Below, piece after piece: positions 23,601 to 35,600 of a DNA stretch of 60,000 nucleotides (position 1 is its first letter; every line of letters starts with the position of its first letter). The notes below the pieces were generated by a model. That model ran no database searches. It was not told where the DNA came from and was given only the letters and a program-made list of their open reading frames with translations. The translations under genes and the position numbers were made by a program. Source of the DNA: Strigamia acuminata (taxonomy: Eukaryota > Arthropoda > Chilopoda > Geophilomorpha > Linotaeniidae); the NCBI GenBank assembly GCA_949358305.1, contig OX442318.1, positions 10,710,517 through 10,770,516 of the forward strand. The letters run 5' to 3'.

Positions 23601-26600
23601 GCAAAAGTGACATGCCGAGCAGGCTTTATAGTCTGCGCAGAGAGGACCGGCTTGACCACTGAGGTGGCCGTAAGCGCAGGAAGCGGCGCAGATGTAGAAT
23701 CTGCGGGCAAGACATGCTGAAGGGAATATAAATCATCCTTCAGTTTGGCATGCAAAAGAAATTGTTTGGCTTTGTCGGACGGATCAAAAATGGTCATTAA
23801 ACCATTTGAAGCCACAAAATGTAGTCCGGCGCGATCAATTTTTGACAAACTGACTAAATTACGCGAAAAAGCGGGGGCATGAAGAACATTATGCATTGTG
23901 ACGGGAAATTCTCCTTTCGCGCCACCACGACCAATCCGCAAAACCACGTCACCTATACCATCAACTCGTGAACGGCCTTCACCCAAAATGATGAAATAAT
24001 TCGAAACGGGCTTGTACGTCGAAAAAGAATCACGACGGCAACACACGTGGTCAGATGAACCCGAATCAATTAGCCATTCCAAAGACGAAGTCGATGCGAC
24101 GTTGGATTCTGACCGTGCAAAGAAACCTAAACCGGACCTTGCACTTGAAACACTTTGAGCACTCGAAGCAGGTGGTGTTGCATTACCGCGTCCACTTTTG
24201 CGGTTCCGAGACGAAGATCGGCGACCACGATTGGTAGACGAGTTGGAAGAGGCAACGCCCTGGACTCGAGGTTTGGGGCACTTGTTCGCATAGTGTCCCA
24301 TTTCCTTGCAATTAAAGCACTGAATTTGTGACAAGGGCTTGAAAACTCTCGTCGGTGCACTCGAAGACGAACTCGCTGACTGTAAACTAGTCGATGACCC
24401 CGAATCTGCATTCTTCATCTTCAAACGATTAAATTCGGAGAGAAGATGGTCGGAGACTCCCTTTAATGTGAAATCCGCTTTGGACCAATGGTAAATTGTT
24501 TGCACGGTCGCCTCGTATGAATCCGGTAACAAATCCAAAAGTTGATAAGCGACATCCGAATCCGAAAATGTAACTTCCAAGTCCTTCAAAACTGCACGGG
24601 CTTTGGTGACACGGCTAATGAAAACTGACATGTCTTCATTCGGAAGTAAACGCATCATCAGGAAATCTCGGCGGAGTTTAGCAATTCGGGCAAGAGAAGT
24701 CGGCTGAAATGTCGCTTTCAAGGCTACCCAGGCGTCACGTGCGGAGTCCGCAGCAAGAACAATGTCCTGATATTGGGACTCGACAAACAAGCCAAGCAAG
24801 GCTTTTGCACGCTTTGAACGGTCGTCGTGAAGCTGTTTTCGAGGCTGATCCCAGGCTTCGTCTTTGACCGGAGGATTCTCTGAGATGAAATCATCTACTC
24901 CTTTTTCCAAGAGCAAAAATTGGATATTTCGGGACCAAGATTCGTAGTTATCAGAGTTCAGTCGTGGAATTGAAAATTGGTGAGATTTGCCGGAATCTGC
25001 CATGACGATATAAGTGAGCGGTTCTGCGAAAAGTTTGGTCGAGGTGACAGGAGAACGCGCGGTATCGTTGTTCGAGGCGGAAAACCAGAATTGGGCTATT
25101 CAGGTTGCTAGCCAACCCAACTAAACAGTGGCCGTTTAGGAGTTGTCGGGAAATAATGGCCCTATGGTCCCCGGATACTCCACTGTCGGGCACGGCAAAT
25201 TAATACAACGGTCAAAGTGCAATGACCGAGGCAAAGATTTGTATCTGTTAGGGCAATTAAATCCACTAACAAATACAAATCCAGGATCCTACACCAGGTC
25301 CCTACCAAAAACCTTAATCTTATACAAAGTTTCACGAAACTTAATATTTAACAAAGTTTCATGAAAAAAAAAAACGAGGAGAATCTGGTAGAATCTCTTG
25401 GAAAACTCGATCAAAACTTCTTGAAAATCTCTGCAAATTGGTTGGCAAACTTCTGCCACTTCGTGTCTGATTTCACACGGAAATCCACGCAAAAATCGAC
25501 GTAACCTGACGAAATCTGCAAAAATAAACACGAAAAAGTACATGAGAATTCAATTCAATGTTTAAAATCTTCAAAGATCTTCGAAAATCGACGAAAATCT
25601 TGAAAAAACAGTCACAAAATGCGTCTGCTGCTCTCGTGTTCGTAATCGACGTAACGGACACAAAAAAAATTTGAAACAAATCCCAAAGTACTCACAACAC
25701 TTGTAGAAACAAGTGGAATAATCCAGTAATCCCTGGCACAACACAGTATCGACGAAAAAGCACTAAATTCGATGAAAAGCACGTTAAAATTCGGCGAGAA
25801 GATCCTCGTGAAGCGCACGGGTATATGGCGCAAAAACAACGAAAATCGGCCCGAAAAACGTGGAAAACATGATGAAAAGTACTCACAATCGTGTGTATAA
25901 CACGTACAGTGCTAAACACAAGCAGATACTGGATGGCACAGTCAAAAACTCGATGAAACACGCGAAAATCGTCGGCGAAAATCACTCGGAATTTGGTGCA
26001 TCGCGATCGGGCGAATCTGCGGCGATCATCGGCGAAAATTCACGGAAATCCATCAGGAAAAGTACCCACGATCCTTCTACAAGCTCAGGACAGTACCCAC
26101 GAAAATTTGCAGCGTTCAAATCCGTTGCAAATTGCAGAAAAAGCATCAAAATCGTCGGGTGAGCAGGCATGAAGAAACGAGGTCGGCCATTTTGCCAGGA
26201 GCGAGTAATCGATCAGCAGGATAAGATGAACGAAAATTCATGGAATTTTGACAAAAACTTGGCCAAAATTCAACATGAACAACTCACAGTGATGGAATGA
26301 ACTCTAATCCTCTGCTACCATGTTGAAAGTATGGATTGATGAACAAATTCCAGGCCAAAAGTGAGTAAAAGAACAAGATTTAATCATCTCATGCAAGCAT
26401 GGAGAAAAATCAACAACAAGAGAACAAGTAATAACAACAGTTGCTAAGCAGTTAAAAAACAACTCCAACTACGGTAACCCAATTGATACATCAATGTTTA
26501 CATGATAATAAACTATAAAATCATAAATAATTACAAAACAAACATGTGTAACATCAATAATCAATTGCATATCAAATACCGTGCTTTTAATGGACGAGAA

Positions 26601-29600
26601 TGGGAACATTTCGCAGCCAATTCACGTGGCAGATCTGCGCCACTGGTACCAGGCAGCGGAACCAAGACCAGAAGAAGAAATTCCCGGCGTCGCCAGTGAA
26701 CCCCAAGATTTGGGGCCTGCGACGCAGACGCGGCAAGGTTTGGCCTCTCCAACACCTTCCATCGACCCGGAGTTGTCCCAACACTCTGACCACTCCTCCG
26801 ACGGCAGTTTTTACTCACTTCCTGCGGATCACCCGACAATTGAGATACTTCCAACGCAGAAAGCCATTAAAGAAGCCCAAAACGCCGATGAATGGTCAAA
26901 AGGACTAATTATGTATCTCAGTTCGAAAAGTCTTCCGCCGGATGAAGAAGAGGCTGAGAAGGTCAAGAAACAAGCAATTGACATGGCTTTATATCGAGGC
27001 TTGCTTTGCAAGTTTCCACCAACCAAAATTGGTCAGCGGGCTCCAACGCGTCGGATATATCTTCCACAGCCGTTACGCTATAAGTATTTCCACTGTCTAC
27101 ATTTCCCGCCTACCTCCGGCCATCTAGGCATCGAAAAGACAATGATGCGTTTAAAAACACGCGTGTTTTGGCCGGGGATGAAAAAAGATGTGACGGAATG
27201 GATCAAGGTGTGCGAGTCCTGTCAAAGGGCCAAGGTGGAACGAAGACTTCCGTACGGCGAGATGGAAACTGCGAAACCAAGGAGGTTATTCCGAACTATT
27301 TACATTGATTATTTTGGAAAGAAGCTGAAATCGACTAGAGGTCACTGTTACGCGTTTGTCATGGTGGACGCTGCCAGTCGTTGGGTGGATGTTCGTCTAA
27401 CTGAAAGGGCTGACGTCTCCACCACTATTAAACAGCTCAAGAAGTTCACTTATCGATGGGCTTATCCCAAGACCATCATTAGTGATAACGCCCCCACTTT
27501 CCGCTCTGCCAAATTCCAAGCGCAGTGTGCGGAAAAAAGATGTGACGGAATGGATCAAGGTGTGCGAGTCCTGTCAAAGGGCCAAGGTGGAACGAAGACT
27601 TCCGTACGGCGAGATGGAAACTGCGAAACCAAGGAGGTTATTCCGAACTATTTACATTGATTATTTTGGAAAGAAGCTGAAATCGACTGGCGGTCACTGT
27701 TACGCGTTTGTCATGGTGGACGCTGCCAGTCGTTGGGTGGATGTTCGTCTAACTGAAAGGGCTGACGTCTCCACCACTATTAAACAGCTCAAGAAGTTCA
27801 CTTATCGATGGGCTTATCCCAAGACCATCATTAGTGATAACGCCCCCACTTTCCGCTCTGCCAAATTCCAAGCGCAGTGTGCGGGAATGGGAATGATCAA
27901 TAAGTACCTGTCTGTGTACCATCTGCAGGGGAACCTGGCAGAAAGGCTGAACCAATCACTCAAAACATGCATTCTTGCGTATATTGATGAACATACGCGT
28001 TGGGATAGACATATTGGTTCATTTATTCTGGCCATTAACTCTGCATATCAGACATCGCTCAAATTCTCGCCTTACATGATGGTTACGGGACAGGAAGCAC
28101 GGTTTCCAGGCGACGTGGATTCGGATACGGACGACGGAGAACCACTACCACCAGACGAGGCTCAATTTCTCCATCGTTATTTGCTACGCGTTCGAGAAGA
28201 AGCTAAGAAGAACTTGGAGGCCGCCAACTTGCGCCACAAGAGGTGGTATGACCGGAAACGGCGGCCACACGCGTTCAAACCTGGAGATTGGGTTACCGTC
28301 AAAAATCGGACTTTGTCGTCGACCGACAAACAGGTAAGTTCGGGTTTCCAACACCGAACCGAGGGCGTCTACCTGCTGCATCGTCTTCTTGGACCAAATA
28401 CCGTGCTTTTAATGGACAAGAATGGGAACATTTCGCAGCCAATTCACGTGGCAGATCTGCGCCACTGGTACCAGGCAGCGGAACCAAGACCAGAAGATGA
28501 AATTCCCGGCGTCGCCAGTGAACCCCAGGATTTGGGGCCTGCGACGCAGACGCGGCAAGGTTTGGCCTCTCCAACACCTTCCATCGACCCGGAGTTGTCC
28601 CAACACTCTGACCACTCCTCCGACGGCAGTTTTTACTCACTTCCTGCGGATCACCCGACAATTGAGATACTTCCAACGCAGAAAGCCATTAAAGAAGCCC
28701 AAAACGCCGATGAATGGTCAAAAGGACTAATTATGTATCTCAGTTCGAAAAGTCTTCCGCCGGATGAAGAAGAGGCTGAGAAGGTCAAGAAACAAGCAAT
28801 TGACATGGCTTTATATCGAGGCTTGCTTTGCAAGTTTCCACCAACCAAAATTGGTCAGCGGGCTCCTACGCGTCGGATATATCTTCCACAGCCGTTACGC
28901 TATAAGTATTTCCACTGTCTACATTTCCCGCCTACCTCCGGCCATCTAGGCATCGAAAAGACAATGATGCGTTTAAAAACACGCGTGTTTTGGCCGGGGA
29001 TGAAAAAAGATGTGACGGAATGGATCAAGGTGTGCGAGTCCTGTCAAAGGGCCAAGGTGGAACGAAGACTTCCGTACGGCGAGATGGAAACTGCGAAACC
29101 AAGGAGGTTATTCCGAACTATTTACATTGATTATTTTGGAAAGAAGCTGAAATCGACTGGCGGTCACTGTTACGCGTTTGTCATGGTGGACGCTGCCAGT
29201 CGTTGGGTGGATGTTCGTCTAACTGAAAGGGCTGACGTCTCCACCACTATTAAACAGCTCAAGAAGTTCACTTATCGATGGGCTTATCCCAAGACCATCA
29301 TTAGTGATAACGCCCCCACTTTCCGCTCTGCCAAATTCCAAGCGCAGTGTGCGGGAATGGGAATGATCAATAAGTACCTGTCTGTGTACCATCCGCAGGG
29401 GAACCTGGCAGAAAGGCTGAACCAATCACTCAAAACATGCATTCTTGCGTATATTGATGAACATACGCGTTGGGATAGACATATTGGTTCATTTATTCTG
29501 GCCATTAACTCTGCATATCAGACATCGCTCAAATTCTCGCCTTACATGATGGTTACGGGACAGGAAGCACGGTTTCCAGGCGACGTGGATTCGGATACGG

Positions 29601-32600
29601 ACGACGGAGAACCACTACCACCAGACGAGGCTCAATTTCTCCATCGTTATTTGCTACGCGTTCGAGAAGAAGCTAAGAAGAACTTGGAGGCCGCCAACTT
29701 GCGCCACAAGAGGTGGTATGACCGGAAACGGCGGCCACACGCGTTCAAACCTGGAGATTGGGTTACCGTCAAAAATCGGACTTTGTCGTCGACCGACAAA
29801 CAGGTAAGTTCGGGTTTCCAACACCGAACCGAGGGCGTCTACCTGCTGCATCGTCTTCTTGGACCAAATACCGTGCTTTTAATGGACGAGAATGGGAACA
29901 TTTCGCAGCCAATTCACGTGGCAGATCTGCGCCACTGGTACCAGGCAGCGGAACCAAGACCAGAAGAAGAAATTCCCGGCGTCGCCAGTGAACCCCAGGA
30001 TTTGGGGCCTGCGACGCAGACGCGGCAAGGTTTGGCCTCTCCAACACCTTCCATCGACCCGGAGTTGTCCCAACACTCTGACCACTCCTCCGACGGCAGT
30101 TTTTACTCACTTCCTGCGGATCACCCGACAATTGAGATACTTCCAACGCAGAAAGCCATTAAAGAAGCCCAAAACGCCGATGAATGGTCAAAAGGACTAA
30201 TTATGTATCTCAGTTCGAAAAGTCTTCCGCCGGATGAAGAAGAGGCTGAGAAGGTCAAGAAACAAGCAATTGACATGGCTTTATATCGAGGCTTGCTTTG
30301 CAAGTTTCCACCAACCAAAATTGGTCAGCGGGCTCCTACGCGTCGGATATATCTTCCACAGCCGTTACGCTATAAGTATTTCCACTGTCTACATTTCCCG
30401 CCTACCTCCGGCCATCTAGGCATCGAAAAGACAATGATGCGTTTAAAAACACGCGTGTTTTGGCCGGGGATGAAAAAAGATGTGACGGAATGGATCAAGG
30501 TGTGCGAGTCCTGTCAAAGGGCCAAGGTGGAACGAAGACTTCCGTACGGCGAGATGGAAACTGCGAAACCAAGGAGGTTATTCCGAACTATTTACATTGA
30601 TTATTTTGGAAAGAAGCTGAAATCGACTAGAGGTCACTGTTACGCGTTTGTCATGGTGGACGCTGCCAGTCGTTGGGTGGATGTTCGTCTAACTGAAAGG
30701 GCTGACGTCTCCACCACTATTAAACAGCTCAAGAAGTTCACTTATCGATGGGCTTATCCCAAGACCATCATTAGTGATAGCGCCCCCACTTTCCGCTCTG
30801 CCAAATTCCAAGCGCAGTGTGCGGAAAAAAGATGTGACGGAATGGATCAAGGTGTGCGAGTCCTGTCAAAGGGCCAAGGTGGAACGAAGACTTCCGTACG
30901 GCGAGATGGAAACTGCGAAACCAAGGAGGTTATTCCGAACTATTTACATTGATTATTTTGGAAAGAAGCTGAAATCGACTGGCGGTCACTGTTACGCGTT
31001 TGTCATGGTGGACGCTGCCAGTCGTTGGGTGGATGTTCGTCTAACTGAAAGGGCTGACGTCTCCACCACTATTAAACAGCTCAAGAAGTTCACTTATCGA
31101 TGGGCTTATCCCAAGACCATCATTAGTGATAACGCCCCCACTTTCCGCTCTGCCAAATTCCAAGCGCAGTGTGCGGGAATGGGAATGATCAATAAGTACC
31201 TGTCTGTGTACCATCCGCAGGGGAACCTGGCAGAAAGGCTGAACCAATCACTCAAAACATGCATTCTTGCGTATATTGATGAACATACGCGTTGGGATAG
31301 ACATATTGGTTCATTTATTCTGGCCATTAACTCTGCATATCAGACATCGCTCAAATTCTTGCCTTACATGATGGTTACGGGACAGGAAGCACGGTTTCCA
31401 GGCGACGTGGATTCGGATACGGACGACGGAGAACCACTACCACCAGACGAGGCTCAATTTCTCCATCGTTATTTGCTACGCGTTCGAGAAGAAGCTAAGA
31501 AGAACTTGGAGGCCGCCAACTTGCGCCACAAGAGGTGGTATGACCGGAAACGGCGGCCACACGCGTTCAAACCTGGAGATTGGGTTACCGTCAAAAATCG
31601 GACTTTGTCGTCGACCGACAAACAGGTAAGTTCGGGTTTCCAACACCGAACCGAGGGCGTCTACCTGCTGCATCGTCTTCTTGGACCAAATACCGTGCTT
31701 TTAATGGACGAGAATGGGAACATTTCGCAGCCAATTCACGTGGCAGATCTGCGCCACTGGTACCAGGCAGCGGAACCAAGACCAGAAGAAGAAATTCCCG
31801 GCGTCGCCAGTGAACCCCAAGATTTGGGGCCTGCGACGCAGACGCGGCAAGGTTTGGCCTCTCCAACACCTTCCATCGACCCGGAGTTGTCCCAACACTC
31901 TGACCACTCCTCCGACGGCAGTTTTTACTCACTTCCTGCGGATCACCCGACAATTGAGATACTTCCAACGCAGAAAGCCATTAAAGAAGCCCAAAACGCC
32001 GATGAATGGTCAAAAGGACTAATTATGTATCTCAGTTTGAAAAGTCTTCCGCCGGATGAAGAAGAGGCTGAGAAGGTCAAGAAACAAGCAATTGACATGG
32101 CTTTATATCGAGGCTTGCTTTGCAAGTTTCCACCAACCAAAATTGGTCAGCGGGCTCCTACGCGTCGGATATATCTTCCACAGCCGTTACGCTATAAGTA
32201 TTTCCACTGTCTACATTTCCCGCCTACCTCCGGCCATCTAGGCATCGAAAAGACAATGATGCGTTTAAAAACACGCGTGTTTTGGCCAGGGATGAAAAAA
32301 GATGTGACGGAATGGATCAAGGTGTGCGAGTCCTGTCAAAGGGCCAAAGTGGAACGAAGACTTCCGTACGGCGAGATGGAAACTGCGAAACTGAGAAATA
32401 CCGTGTCGGAGGCCACGGCGGCCGGGATTAGACCTAGGAATTGGCAGTATCCGCCGATGAACTCACTTGTTCCGGTGGAAGGAGCTTGTGCCCCCCCCAT
32501 TGCCAATGATGCTACGCGGACTACCAGACGGCACGAGCTCGATCAATGTCATCCGCCATTCCAACCAAGACGAGATGCCCACAATTACACGGCCTCTCCA

Positions 32601-35600
32601 CTCCAGAGAACTGCAGAAGAGAGAGGATCCCGAAACCGTGACCAGATGGGGAACCACACCCGAGGAGGAGGAGCGGGAACGCGTTCGCTGTATCGAGGAG
32701 CGCAACGAACATTTGATTGAGGAGATCGCCCAGCTCCGCCGGCTCCATCTCCAGGCGGCCGCTCGTCTCCGACGAGCCATTCCACCGGATTCCACGGTGG
32801 AGATTCGAGATGTGACTGAGGCGGCGGGAGCACTCCCAGCAATCGAGGCGCCGCAGCCCATCTGTGAGGTGGAAGAATTGGCTTTGGTTCCGGTGAAGAA
32901 AGCCGCGGAGGCCGACACGATTATTCAGGGAGTAACTAAAATCGTGGGAGAAACCCCTGAACAGTTTTTGGCTCGGAATTACGAGGGATATTCGCGTCAC
33001 CAACAGTCAACGCGTGCTCGCTTGGAGCGACGGGCCCTTGCCAAGATTGCGGAGGGCCATATTCGAGGCGTTTCCGAAGGAAGAATGGTTGGCAGCGCAC
33101 CAGCCCCGTGTAAGCGAAAGGCTATCATGCCTGCCCCCGAGCCGGACGTCATTCCTGAGCAGGCGACGCGTAGATTTGAACGCCAGGTCCGTCGGGACTC
33201 GAATGTCAACTGCAACCCCCTTGCAGTGTCCAGTGTGAACTTTAGGGACTTAAGTGCTGCTGTTCAGCGAGCAATCTTCCGACAGCAAAGTAATAACGAT
33301 TGGATGCGTTATACGCGTATGAGTGAGTTTCCCACGACTGTGTGGGCACGCACCGGTTTCGACGAGCTTTTCCCCTTCGGGGCCCTCGATTGGCAACGGC
33401 CTTCTCTTCGTGATGCAACGACCTTCTTGCAAGCAGACCCGGACTTGTGGCGGCAGTACTTTTATGCCGTCGCGAGGGCGGAGCATGGGTGGCCGGAGAA
33501 CCAGGCCATGGCTCTCTTCGAGCTGGACGACACTCAAATCGGGGCTTTGGAGCAACTCATCGCGTCCAACCTTACGCGTTATCGTCCCCGAAACGAGGAC
33601 CAACTTGGAGATGTGATTGCGTGTCGTGTGGTGCTCCTGGTCGAGGAGATTCTCCGTGTTGTGTTCCCAGGAGATAGTGACTAAGTGTTTGACAGTGACT
33701 TGAACCTGTGTGGACTTCCTGAACGCGACTTTTTGTTTCTACGCATTTTTTGGTTTGGGTGGGTAAGTCCCCATTCAAACGCGTGTTCATTTTATACTTT
33801 TATGTTTCGTTTTCCAAGTTGTGATAACTGAATGTGATATTTTTTACCGATTGTGATATTTATTTCTTTTTGTTTATTTTCTAGTGTTTTCCGCGCCTTC
33901 TGTGACCACCTGCATGGCCGAAGGATGTTCATTCCTCCTCCGGCAATCACGTACCGGATGGAGATGACCCTTAAATTTTCTTCCTTTGGCTGTGCGGCTG
34001 GCCACGGCGGGCGTTGGTTTTCCCAACAATCGAGGATTGTATGGTGATTTTTTGTTAGCTTTAGAATTTATCTCAGTGCCAAATGCATTCTTGTCAGTGT
34101 TTAGTTTATTGTTTAACGCGTTTGACGCGAATGTTTGATTTGATCATGCTTTTATGTTATCGCATCATTCTTAAGTTTAAGACCGCTAAGGTTGCGGCGA
34201 ATCTAGTTTATTTTGATTGCCTGTTGATTCTAATTATGTTTTTGATTATCTTGATTTGTATCGTTTCATTGCTGTTTTAACCGGGGCAATAAAACTCTGG
34301 TTGCCGGGGCGTGTCACGGTCCGGTGTTCACGCGTACGAGTAGTACGCATTGTTTCCCCCGTTTTGTGTTCCTAATAAACCCTAATTGTGTTCCTACCTT
34401 GTGTTGTTTTCATTTTGTGTTATGTTTAGTAGAATTCTCCTCATTTTCCCTCATTTCTTCTTTTCTTATCTCTTACTCATTCCTAACTTTCTTCTCTTTC
34501 TCTCACTTCTCTCTTATCTTTTCCTAGTTTTTCTATTTCTGTTTATTGTTTTTGATGCGAACTCATTTGCATTTCTATTCTGGTCAGTACGCGTCGACGT
34601 TAGTCATGCACTTAGTATGCACCGACTGCACTGATTGGCTCTTGACTCTTCCGTGATTGGTCAAGCTTGGATAAGTCCAAGTTTACCTTTCACCCTATTT
34701 TTCCCTTTTTTCCTCAGTTAAGCTCTGTATCCCGAACGCGTAGGTGCTCCTCGGAGCCAGTGCTCATGGCAGAGTCTTAGCTCACCTGTCAAAGCTCACT
34801 CGCTGCTTTGTTTCGCCTAGTAGCTCTGAGACACGACTCTAGGTTTTCATCTCATCTTTATTAGTGTTAACTCACAGTTTTATCCATTTGAACCTGTTGT
34901 TTTTCCGCTTCCTTTCGTATTGTTTTAAGCGCCGTGACGCGTCGCTATTTAGGCAGGATAAGTTTGTTTGGCTTTCAAACTGAAGTCTTTGTGTCTATTT
35001 ATCTCATGCATTCGGCGCGTAGCTTAGTTTCGCCGCTCACAACGAGCTTTAGCTTAATTAAGCGCTTGTGCGAGGTTTAGTTTAGGATTTGTGTGACCGT
35101 GCAGGCCAGTTACGCACGCGTTAGCACGCATTTCACGCTTCACTTCGACAGCGAGGCGGACGCTTGTGAGTCGGGACGTTACGTGTTTCGTTTAACTTTG
35201 TGTGATCTTGTGATCTGCACGATACGTTGCGGGGCACGCGTTGGGTCTTGACTCTGGTGACCGCTAAGCAAATTCTGTCCCCCCATTTTAGTAGCTCGGA
35301 ATACCCGGCCAAAATAAATATTCGTGTAAAGATCGGGATCTGGAGTGTGTGCTACCGATATAAGGCGCGCACTCAGGGCTGGGCAGGTCTCGAGGACCAG
35401 GCTCCCAAGATTTTCTGCATCGCGGCGTCTTTCAAACGCGTCCCAAACGACTCGGGAAACGCGATTCATTACAAAATATAAAATAACAAACATTAACATT
35501 ACTCCTAAAAATAAATATAAAAAAAAGTTAAAAATTTCAGAGACAACATAATTTGAACCTGTGTGGAAAGATTCCTGGTCCATTGCCTTAACCACTGGAC

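Larger units (their letters stand above)
20147..26574 (-). mobile_element. Copia LTR retrotransposon nested in the Gypsy element
   Basis: 6.4 kb on the minus strand with 254-bp LTRs that are identical by eye, an initiator-Met-type primer site and an intact gag-pol frame, so it is very recent. The bases flanking it, GTTTG on the left and AATAC on the right, are not a target duplication. The left flank is Gypsy protease sequence and the right flank is the C-terminal end of Gypsy integrase. Confidence 0.93.
26575..32390 (+). repeat. Tandem array of Gypsy integrase segments
   Basis: Unit boundaries can be set at 'aaataccgtgc': units of 1822 bp (26575-28396), 1470 bp (28397-29866), 1822 bp (29867-31688) and a partial unit (31689-32390). 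The longer units contain a further 352-bp direct duplication (27181-27532 repeated from 27533; 30473-30824 repeated from 30825). The overall period is therefore 3292 bp. Units differ by only a few bases, such as a 'ctagagg'/'ctggcgg' variant that tracks the 352-bp duplication. Confidence 0.9.
15758..35473 (+). mobile_element. Composite Gypsy LTR retrotransposon
   Basis: A 19.7-kb element in intron 5 of copy A, same orientation as the gene. It has 1162-bp LTRs, a 4-bp target duplication AAAT (15754-15757 and 35474-35477) and a tRNA-Phe primer site. Contents: gag with an in-frame stop, protease, a complete antisense Copia element, a tandem array of integrase segments, and an unknown third ORF. 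Reverse transcriptase and RNase H are missing, so this copy cannot move by itself. The LTRs differ at about five positions by eye. With the normal AAAT flanks, the element inserted as one unit and was rearranged before or after insertion. Confidence 0.9.

Noticed and set aside
26581-32720. Three very long ORFs that look like a giant multi-integrase protein.
   Set aside because: They follow from tandem duplication of 1470 and 352 bp. The frame changes at each 352-bp junction, as expected by chance.
32467-33684. Gypsy third ORF as an envelope gene.
   Set aside because: No signal peptide, membrane helix, cysteine pattern or cleavage site.
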